From Flavobacterium sp. (GTDB lineage Bacteria > Bacteroidota > Bacteroidia > Flavobacteriales > Flavobacteriaceae): a stretch of 10,000 nucleotides of DNA. A program made the position numbers and the translations under genes. The stretch is from contig NZ_JAIWOF010000103.1 in NCBI RefSeq assembly GCF_020217025.1, positions 1-10,000 of the forward strand. Reading direction: 5' to 3'. Below are positions 1 through 4,496 of this stretch, piece by piece. Numbering within the stretch: the first letter of the stretch is position 1; every line of letters starts with the position of its first letter. The notes under the pieces were generated by a model. The model did not search any database, had not been told where the DNA came from, and saw only the letters and a list, made by a program, of their open reading frames with translations.

Positions 1-72
1 TTCCGAACAGAGAAGTTAAGCCCGACTGCGCAGATGGTACTGCAGTTATGTGGGAGAGTATGTCGCCGCCTT
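1..72 (+). rRNA. rrf: 5S ribosomal RNA, 3' part (5' end outside the window)
   Basis: The first 72 bases read as the 3' two thirds of a bacterial 5S rRNA. The block CCGAACAGAGAAGTTAAGCC (3-22) is the conserved loop B/helix III region, GATGGTACTGC follows (33-43), and GGGAGAGTATGTCGCCGCC (52-70) is the loop E/helix I side that closes the molecule. The 5' strand of helix I lies left of the window. The exact 3' end is uncertain by a few bases because processing cannot be seen. It is the last gene of an rRNA operon transcribed rightward, and a strong hairpin terminator follows within 10 bases. Confidence 0.95.
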
Positions 73-80
73 TCTTTTGA

Positions 81-107
81 AAAGCCTGTCTAAAGACAGG
101 CTTTTTT
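81..107 (+). terminator. rho-independent terminator of the rRNA operon
   Basis: A perfect 10-bp stem, AAAGCCTGTC (81-90) with GACAGGCTTT (95-104), encloses a TAAA loop and runs into a T tract (102-107). It sits just after the 5S rRNA and ends the rRNA transcript. Confidence 0.9.
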
Positions 108-118
108 GTTATGTGTAA

Positions 119-141
119 TTTTAGTCCCAAAGGGACGAAAA
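119..141. repeat. imperfect 23-base palindrome after the rRNA terminator
   Basis: TTTTAGTCCC / AAA / GGGACGAAAA folds with a GTCCC-GGGAC core and TTTT-AAAA flanks, interrupted by one A-G mismatch. It lies between the rRNA terminator and the terminator of the next gene. It could be a small dispersed palindromic element or part of a compound terminator. Only one copy is in this window, so repeat status is not shown. Confidence 0.35.
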
Positions 142-145
142 TAAG

Positions 146-173
146 AAATCCTAACTTGTAACGGTTAGGATTT
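146..173 (-). terminator. hairpin terminator for the leftward gene at 211-816
   Basis: AAATCCTAAC (146-155) pairs perfectly with GTTAGGATTT (164-173) around an 8-base loop. Read leftward the stem ends in TTT and continues into a T-rich stretch (CTTATTTTCG). It lies 37 bases beyond the TAA stop of the 201-residue gene, so it probably ends that transcript and may also insulate it from the rRNA operon. Confidence 0.6.
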
Positions 174-210
174 GTTGGTTTATAAATAGTAAGCTTCTTA
201 TTAAATTGAT

Positions 211-816
211 TTAATGAATTGAATAGCTATCTTTTAAAATTTCAATAAAATTATTCAATAGCAAATGGATGTTATCAAGTTGATCTAATGTTTTTAATTT
301 TTCTTGTTTAGCATAATAGAGCATATATTTTCCATTTTCTGGAAGTTCATCAAATAATCCTTTATCATTAATGATTTCTAATCTATCTGGTTGTAAAGAA
401 ATGATTTGATTCATCAAGGTTTCATTTTTTAAAATGGCAATAGCCTTGTATTCATGATTACTTTGGAGGAAGTATTTTGTATCAAAATTTTTATTATTAA
501 TCGTAATATCTTTTCGATTAAAAACTTTGCCGATTTTTGTAAGAATATCTTCTTGGGTGATGCACAATTCGAGTTTAATTGGATTCAAAAATTCAACAAT
601 TCCAATCATGTATTTTTTCTCAAATGTTCTTCCACCTGAAGTGACATAATAGGTTTTGTTTGCAATATTATATTTGAAACCTGAATGCTCATAGGTTACA
701 AATAAATCACCACTTTCAGATTTTAATATCCCATTTCTTTCAGTAGCAAATTGCTCCCAAATGTATCTTATATCTTTTCCTAGTATGAATTCTTTAATTT
801 TCTTATAAACGGACAT
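211..816 (-). CDS. hypothetical protein, 201 residues, family not recognised
   Basis: I do not recognise this protein. It reads MSVYKKIKEFILGKDIRYIW at the start and shows no signal peptide or membrane segment, so it is probably cytosolic. The N-terminal 100 residues look like a beta-rich fold (short strands around YEHSGFKYNI, KTYYVTSGGRTF and KKYMIGIVEF). A segment near residues 102-150 (KDITINNKNFDTKYFLQSNH followed by a helix and PDRLEI) has the rhythm of proteins that measure a folded core between a strand and a helix, loosely like DUF3137-type domains, but this is only a resemblance. The C-terminus is helical (residues 168-197). It stands alone, leftward, with its own terminator at 146-173. 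The ATG at 816 is preceded by A/T-rich sequence without a Shine-Dalgarno, normal for this phylum. It is real by length, codon pattern and the terminator behind it. Confidence 0.75.
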   Translation of the reverse strand: MSVYKKIKEFILGKDIRYIWEQFATERNGILKSESGDLFVTYEHSGFKYNIANKTYYVTSGGRTFEKKYMIGIVEFLNPIKLELCITQEDILTKIGKVFNRKDITINNKNFDTKYFLQSNHEYKAIAILKNETLMNQIISLQPDRLEIINDKGLFDELPENGKYMLYYAKQEKLKTLDQLDNIHLLLNNFIEILKDSYSIH

Positions 817-844
817 TATATTAACTAGATAAATTAGTTTTCAA

Positions 845-852
845 TAAAGATA
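845..852 (-). promoter_or_regulatory. possible -7 box for the 201-residue gene
   Basis: Leftward, TATCTTTA matches the Bacteroidota -7 element TAnnTTTG at all but the last base, and lies 28 bases before the ATG at 816. No TTG/TTTG is visible at the expected distance upstream, so support is weak. Confidence 0.3.
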
Positions 853-890
853 GTAATTAATGTCATTTTATATAAGGATATGGGGATATA

Positions 891-919
891 AAAAATCCGA
901 CTCTTCTAAAGTCGGATTT
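891..919 (-). terminator. rho-independent terminator of the persulfide dioxygenase gene
   Basis: GTCGGATTT/AAATCCGAC forms a perfect 9-bp stem (893-901 with 911-919) around a 9-base loop. Read leftward it is followed by a run of T (895-891) and lies about 20 bases beyond the stop at 940. It closes the sulfur gene cluster. Confidence 0.85.
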
Positions 920-939
920 CGTATTTATCTAAAATTGTT

Positions 940-2349
940 TTATTTCAACGTACTCGGACAAACATAAGCTGTTAAAGGAATATCTGTCGTTCTGATGCCT
1001 GCCATTCCTTTTTCTATGTTTATCATGTTATGGTAGCCTCTTGATTTTAAGATAGATGCCATGATTACCGAACGATAACCACCCGCGCAATGAATGAAGA
1101 ATTTCTCATCTTTTGGCACTTCGGCTAATTGTTCGTTAACGTAATCTAATGGGATGTTTTTAGCATTTACAACGTGTTCAGCAGTGTATTCTCCTGGCTT
1201 TCTTGAGTCGATAACTGGAGCAGTTTCGTATTGTGCTGCGAAAACTTCTGGTGAAATCGATTCAATGCTATCTGTTTCGTAACCTGCAGCTTTCCATGCT
1301 TCGATTCCTCCTAATAAGAAACCTAATGTATTATCAAATCCTACACGAGATAATCTTGTGATAGTTTCTACTTCTTTTCCTTTTGGCGTGATTAATAATA
1401 TTGGTTGTTTTGTATCTCTTATTAAAGCTCCAACCCAAGGCGCAAACTGTCCATGTAATCCAATGAAAATAGAGCCTGGTACATGTTCTTTTACGAAATC
1501 ATTCTCATTTCGAACATCTAAAATTAAAGCATCTGTTTGATTAGCAACCGCTTCAAATTCTTTTGGATGTAAAGGTGTTTCTGCTTTTGACATTACGGCA
1601 TCCAAACTTTCATAACCTTGAATGTTCATCAATACATTTTGTGGGAAATAAGCAGGTGGAGGCGTTAATCCATCTAATAATTCTTTGATGAATTCTTCTT
1701 TTGTCATATCGGCTCTCAAAGCGTAATTGACTTTCTTTTGATTGCCTAAAGTATCTGTCGTTTCTTTACTCATATTTTTACCACAAGCACTTCCAGCACC
1801 GTGATTTGGATATACAATTAAATCATCGCTCAAAGGCATGATTTTGTTGCGTAATGAATCAAACAAATGACCCGCTAATATTTCTTGTGTTAAATCTTCT
1901 ACTAATTCTTGAGCTAAATCAGGACGACCAACATCACCAATAAATAAAGTATCTCCCGTAATAATTCCGTGCTGTTTTCCAGATTCATCAGTAACTAAAT
2001 AACACGTACTTTCTAACGTGTGACCTGGAGTGTGAATCGCTTTAATAGTTACACCACCCACTTTAAATTCTTGTCCATCAGTGGCAACAATGCATTCAAA
2101 ATTAGGTTTTGCTGTTGGACCATAAACGATAGAAGCACCAGTTTTCTTAGCCAAATCTAAATGTCCTGAAACGAAATCTGCATGGAAATGCGTTTCGAAA
2201 ATATATTTGATTTTAGCGTTGTCTTTATTCGCTTTTTCGATATAAGGTTGTACTTCTCTCAATGGATCTACAATTGCCGCTTCGCCATTACTTTCTATGT
2301 AATACGCTGCGTGAGCAATGCATCCGGTATATATTTGTTCGATTTTCAT
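940..2349 (-). CDS. MBL-fold persulfide dioxygenase fused to two rhodanese domains (CstB-like)
   Basis: A 469-residue cytosolic enzyme predicted to oxidise glutathione- or other low-molecular-weight persulfides to sulfite with O2 and to move sulfane sulfur. Residues 1-240 are a metallo-beta-lactamase fold of the ETHE1/persulfide-dioxygenase group: THFHADF (53-59), TPGHTLEST (107-115), GDTLFIGDVGRPDL (132-145) and PNHGAGSACG (181-190). By comparison with ETHE1, where two His and one Asp hold Fe(II), the ligands should be H54, H110 and D133. The usual HxHxDH motif ends in F59 here; that His is not a ligand in ETHE1, so activity is not ruled out. Residues 260-355 are a rhodanese fold with no active-site Cys (LLITPKGKE in its place). 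Residues 365-465 are a second rhodanese with the active loop CAGGYRS (C421). This order, dioxygenase, degenerate rhodanese, active rhodanese, is that of staphylococcal CstB. It lies 63 bases downstream of the TauE/SafE exporter with no terminator between, has its own putative promoter, and ends at a strong terminator. Confidence 0.93.
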   Translation of the reverse strand: MKIEQIYTGCIAHAAYYIESNGEAAIVDPLREVQPYIEKANKDNAKIKYIFETHFHADFVSGHLDLAKKTGASIVYGPTAKPNFECIVATDGQEFKVGGVTIKAIHTPGHTLESTCYLVTDESGKQHGIITGDTLFIGDVGRPDLAQELVEDLTQEILAGHLFDSLRNKIMPLSDDLIVYPNHGAGSACGKNMSKETTDTLGNQKKVNYALRADMTKEEFIKELLDGLTPPPAYFPQNVLMNIQGYESLDAVMSKAETPLHPKEFEAVANQTDALILDVRNENDFVKEHVPGSIFIGLHGQFAPWVGALIRDTKQPILLITPKGKEVETITRLSRVGFDNTLGFLLGGIEAWKAAGYETDSIESISPEVFAAQYETAPVIDSRKPGEYTAEHVVNAKNIPLDYVNEQLAEVPKDEKFFIHCAGGYRSVIMASILKSRGYHNMINIEKGMAGIRTTDIPLTAYVCPSTLK

Positions 2350-2366
2350 AATAATCTTATTTTTTA

Positions 2367-2374
2367 CAAATTTA
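2367..2374 (-). promoter_or_regulatory. putative -7 box of the persulfide dioxygenase gene
   Basis: Leftward, TAAATTTG matches TAnnTTTG exactly and would start transcription near 2361, about 11 bases before the ATG at 2349. There is no TTTG at the -33 position (CAGA there instead). An intact -7 with no -33 fits an activator-dependent promoter, and a Crp/Fnr-like site is centred 29.5 bases upstream of the box. Confidence 0.5.
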
Positions 2375-2395
2375 CATTCTAAATTTTACTTCTTC

Positions 2396-2411
2396 TGTAC
2401 CCAAAGTTACA
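2396..2411 (-). promoter_or_regulatory. candidate Crp/Fnr-type operator upstream of the persulfide dioxygenase gene
   Basis: Leftward, TGTAACTTTGGGTACA fits TGTnA-N6-TnACA with one mismatch (G for T at the start of the right half). It matches 13 of 16 bases of the other candidate operator at 3869-3884 when that site is read rightward. Its centre, 2403.5, lies about 42 bases before the predicted start of transcription, the usual place for a class II activator. It ends two bases past the stop of the exporter gene. Confidence 0.5.
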
Positions 2412-2412
2412 T

Positions 2413-3189
2413 TTACATTTCTTTTAACAAGATAATGGCAGCCATTACCAATACAAAGTAAGCAAAAATCTTCTTTAATTGACTTTCATTCGTGTATTTT
2501 GTAAGGTACATTCCAGTAAATATTCCAACAACCGAAATGGATGAAAACGTTAACAAAAATAACCAATCGATTTCCAAATTCTGCACATCACCGATAAATC
2601 CTACCAATGAGTTCATGGATATAATGAATAGGGAAGTCCCAACAGCTTTTCGCATCGGTAATTTGGCAAATAAAATCAATGATGGAATAATTAAAAATCC
2701 GCCACCTGCTCCGACTAATCCGATAATAATTCCAATAGTAAAAGTTTGAATTCCGATTAGAATAAGATTCCTTTTTTCTTCGCTATTGGTGTTTTGACTT
2801 TTCTTTTTTAAAACTGAAAGCGCTCCAAATACCATAATCACAGCGAAAAACAACATCAAGAATGTTTCTTTTGTGATGAGAATAGGAGATTCGATTATGG
2901 CTTTAGGAATTCTGGGAACAACAAATTTTCGGGTTAAGTAAACCGCTATAAAAGACGGAATGGCAAAGATGAATCCGTTTTTGATGTCAACTAAGTTTTT
3001 TCGATAGTTTTGAATCGCGCCAAAAGTAGACGTCGTTCCAACAATAAATAGCGAATAAGCGGTTGCTGTAACAGGATTTATGCTCATCAAATACACTAAA
3101 ATCGGTACGGTTAAAATAGAGCCACCACCGCCTGTTAGTCCTAAAACTAATCCAATAAACAACGCGCCAACATAGCCTAAAATCTCCAT
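2413..3189 (-). CDS. TauE/SafE family sulfite or sulfur-anion exporter
   Basis: A 258-residue inner-membrane protein of the TauE/SafE (DUF81) family, whose members are linked to export of sulfite, sulfoacetate and other organosulfur anions or to thiosulfate uptake. It shows the two-repeat structure of the family: the glycine-rich re-entrant motif GLVLGLTGGGGSILTVPIL (13-31) recurs as GIIIGLVGAGGGFLIIPSL (153-171), and the following VTATAYSLF (40-48) recurs as RKAVGTSLF (180-188). About eight hydrophobic segments are visible, with a charged cytoplasmic loop near 128-141 (KKKSQNTNSEEKR). The length is normal for the family. Its ATG overlaps the stop of the upstream regulator by one base (TAATG), so the two are translationally coupled and one transcript. 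Between a sulfur-type regulator and a persulfide dioxygenase, export of the sulfite that enzyme makes is the natural role, but the substrate is inferred from context only. Confidence 0.93.
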   Translation of the reverse strand: MEILGYVGALFIGLVLGLTGGGGSILTVPILVYLMSINPVTATAYSLFIVGTTSTFGAIQNYRKNLVDIKNGFIFAIPSFIAVYLTRKFVVPRIPKAIIESPILITKETFLMLFFAVIMVFGALSVLKKKSQNTNSEEKRNLILIGIQTFTIGIIIGLVGAGGGFLIIPSLILFAKLPMRKAVGTSLFIISMNSLVGFIGDVQNLEIDWLFLLTFSSISVVGIFTGMYLTKYTNESQLKKIFAYFVLVMAAIILLKEM

Positions 3190-3821
3190 TAGAATTGAAG
3201 GATTTCGATTTTATTTCGGTGTAATTTGATTTTTCCTTGCAATTCTAACGCTTTCAATAAACGTGAAATTACAACTCTCGATGTATGCATTTCGTAAGCA
3301 ATCTCTTGGTGTGTATTTTTGATTTCGGTATCGCCAATTACTTTCGCTTTATCAGTTAAATATTTGTACAAACGTTCGTCTAAATTCATGAAAGCCAAGG
3401 TGTCAATCGCTTCTAACATTTCGTTTAAACGCACATTATAGCTATCAAAAACGAAGTTTCGCCACGTTTTGTATTTGGTCAACCATTCTTCCATTTTTTC
3501 TACAGGAATCATTAACATCGCGCCATCAGTTTCCGCAATGGCACGAATGCGACTTTTCGATTGTCCCATGCAACACGTTAAAGTCATAGCACAAGTATCG
3601 CCACGTTCTAGGAAATACAATAATAACTCATCACCATTTTCATCTTCTCTCAATATTTTAATCGCGCCAGTTAATAAAAGCGGCATTGTTTTGATGTAAT
3701 CCCCAATTTCAATTAGGTAATCATCAGCTTTAAATTCTTTGTAAATTGCCACTTTTGCAATTTCGTCCAATAAAGCTTCCTCAAATATATAACTGTAGGC
3801 TTGATCTAAAATAGCTCTCAT
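3189..3821 (-). CDS. Crp/Fnr family transcriptional regulator, likely of the sulfur cluster
   Basis: A 210-residue regulator with the Crp/Fnr layout: a cyclic-nucleotide-binding-like beta barrel (about 15-110), a dimerisation helix (about 118-145) and a winged helix-turn-helix (about 150-205) with the recognition segment HQEIAYEMHTSRVVISRLLK (171-190). The phosphate-binding cassette expected in cAMP receptors is replaced by RGDTCAMTLTCCMGQSKSR (73-91). This puts all three cysteines of the protein (C77, C83, C84) at the ligand site, so it probably does not bind cAMP. There is no N-terminal or other cysteine set of the FNR iron-sulfur type. It is first gene of the unit with the TauE/SafE exporter, with a good Bacteroidota promoter and a Crp/Fnr-type site placed for class II activation, suggesting autoregulation. 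A role in sensing persulfide or reactive sulfur is inferred from the cysteines and neighbours; redox, nitric oxide or oxygen sensing are alternatives. Confidence 0.92.
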   Translation of the reverse strand: MRAILDQAYSYIFEEALLDEIAKVAIYKEFKADDYLIEIGDYIKTMPLLLTGAIKILREDENGDELLLYFLERGDTCAMTLTCCMGQSKSRIRAIAETDGAMLMIPVEKMEEWLTKYKTWRNFVFDSYNVRLNEMLEAIDTLAFMNLDERLYKYLTDKAKVIGDTEIKNTHQEIAYEMHTSRVVISRLLKALELQGKIKLHRNKIEILQF

Positions 3822-3838
3822 TTGTAATCCTTTTTTTG

Positions 3839-3868
3839 TAAAGATACGACGATTCTTTAAAAATCAAA
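3839..3868 (-). promoter_or_regulatory. Bacteroidota-type promoter of the Crp/Fnr-exporter operon
   Basis: Leftward, TTTG (3868-3865), an 18-base spacer and TATCTTTA (3846-3839) match the TTTG-N19-TAnnTTTG promoter of this phylum, with only the final G missing. Transcription would start near 3833, about 12 bases before the ATG at 3821. The leader GGATTAC has no obvious Shine-Dalgarno. Confidence 0.6.
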
Positions 3869-3884
3869 TGTTACTTTTGTTACA
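3869..3884. promoter_or_regulatory. candidate Crp/Fnr-type operator in the divergent spacer
   Basis: TGTTACTTTTGTTACA fits TGTnA-N6-TnACA at every fixed position, on both strands. It abuts the -33 element of the leftward promoter, with its centre (3876.5) 30.5 bases upstream of the -7 box, about -43 from the predicted start. That is a class II activator position for the regulator gene itself. It is also only 21 bases before the ATG of the rightward gene at 3906 and could affect that gene. Within it TTTGTTACAAA (3876-3886) is a perfect odd palindrome. Confidence 0.6.
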
Positions 3885-3905
3885 AAGAAATCGAATAGAC
3901 ACTTT

Positions 3906-4451
3906 ATGACCTTAAAAAAATACAATAAAACCAATTTCCATAAACATACTTTTTGCGAGTTTATTGAAGTCGATACGAATGCGATTCCAAACAACGAGTG
4001 GCATTACAAAAGTAAATCGGGTAGTGGTTATTGTTTTACAGAGGAAGGTGTTTATCGTATTTCGAATCATTGGGGAAGAGCCGCGAATTGTAGGTGGCGA
4101 TTGATTTCCGAAATAAAGAATCCAAATCAGAAAGAACGAATTGGTTATGCCAAATGGATTGATTTTTATCCGAATAACGAAACTGAAAACTTTTTCTATG
4201 TAGAAGTTAATTTCGAAACTAAAGAAGCAACTTTCCAACACAAGAATAATCCGAATTACGACGGAAAAGCTGTTTTACGAAACGCTTCTGAAACGGCAAA
4301 AGTTATCCGACAAATAAAAGAAATTTTGGAATCAGATACTTGGGCGAAATATTTAGATTTTGATGATTTGGAACAACTTCGAAAAGAAATCATCACAAAA
4401 CTTATCCAAACTTCCACTTCTTTTGCCGAGATAAAAAGAAGTTTATTGTAA
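3906..4451 (+). CDS. conserved-looking hypothetical protein, 181 residues, divergent from the Crp/Fnr regulator
   Basis: I cannot place this in a family. No signal peptide or membrane segment is visible. The central part is rich in aromatic and charged residues, with the stretch SGYCFTEEGVYRISNHWGRA (40-59) and NCRWRL (61-66) looking like a conserved core; strands around GYAKWIDFY (80-88) and FFYVEVNFETKEATF (96-110) suggest a beta-rich domain. A helical C-terminus (125-180) follows, with clusters of charged residues. The clustering of His, Trp, Cys and Arg (H55, W56, C62, R63, W64) could form a binding or active site, but I see no known motif. Its ATG is the only possible start: the frame is closed upstream by TAA at 3858 with no other ATG. 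Only 84 bases separate it from the divergent regulator, so the two may share control. It ends 45 bases before the methyltransferase, with no terminator between. Confidence 0.8.
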   Translation: MTLKKYNKTNFHKHTFCEFIEVDTNAIPNNEWHYKSKSGSGYCFTEEGVYRISNHWGRAANCRWRLISEIKNPNQKERIGYAKWIDFYPNNETENFFYVEVNFETKEATFQHKNNPNYDGKAVLRNASETAKVIRQIKEILESDTWAKYLDFDDLEQLRKEIITKLIQTSTSFAEIKRSLL

Positions 4452-4477
4452 AGTGAATCAGAATTTTCATAAATTTG
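4445..4477 (+). promoter_or_regulatory. putative promoter of the AprA-like methyltransferase gene
   Basis: TAAATTTG (4470-4477) matches the TAnnTTTG -7 element exactly and ATTG (4445-4448) lies 21 bases upstream, within the spacing range seen in Flavobacterium promoters. The -33 element overlaps the last codons of the preceding gene. Transcription would begin about 13 bases before the ATG at 4497. Confidence 0.45.
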
Positions 4478-4496
4478 AGAATAAACCACTCGATTT

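Noticed and set aside
1340..1545. A frameshift or decay in the first rhodanese domain of the dioxygenase, since its catalytic Cys is absent.
   Set aside because: The frame is intact with a normal rhodanese fold pattern around it, and a cysteine-less middle rhodanese is known in CstB.
2402..2430. Alternative promoter for the dioxygenase gene: leftward TTG (2430-2428), 18-base spacer, TAACTTTG (2409-2402).
   Set aside because: It fits the consensus, but it would place the Crp/Fnr-like site on top of the -7 box, while the TAAATTTG box at 2374-2367 gives the same site-to-box distance as at the regulator promoter. I prefer the latter; the alternative stays possible and would make the site repressive.
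3912..4241. Leftward open frame of 109 codons opposite the 181-residue protein, with a Phe/Ile-rich translation.
   Set aside because: The rightward frame has a balanced, soluble-protein composition; the hydrophobic run is the usual antisense image of a coding strand.
4447..4462. Third Crp/Fnr-like site, TGTAAAGTGAATCAGA, before the methyltransferase gene.
   Set aside because: It has one mismatch at a key base (TCAGA for TnACA), shares only part of the sequence of the other two, overlaps a stop codon and lies only 15.5 bases from the -7 box. Chance is likely.
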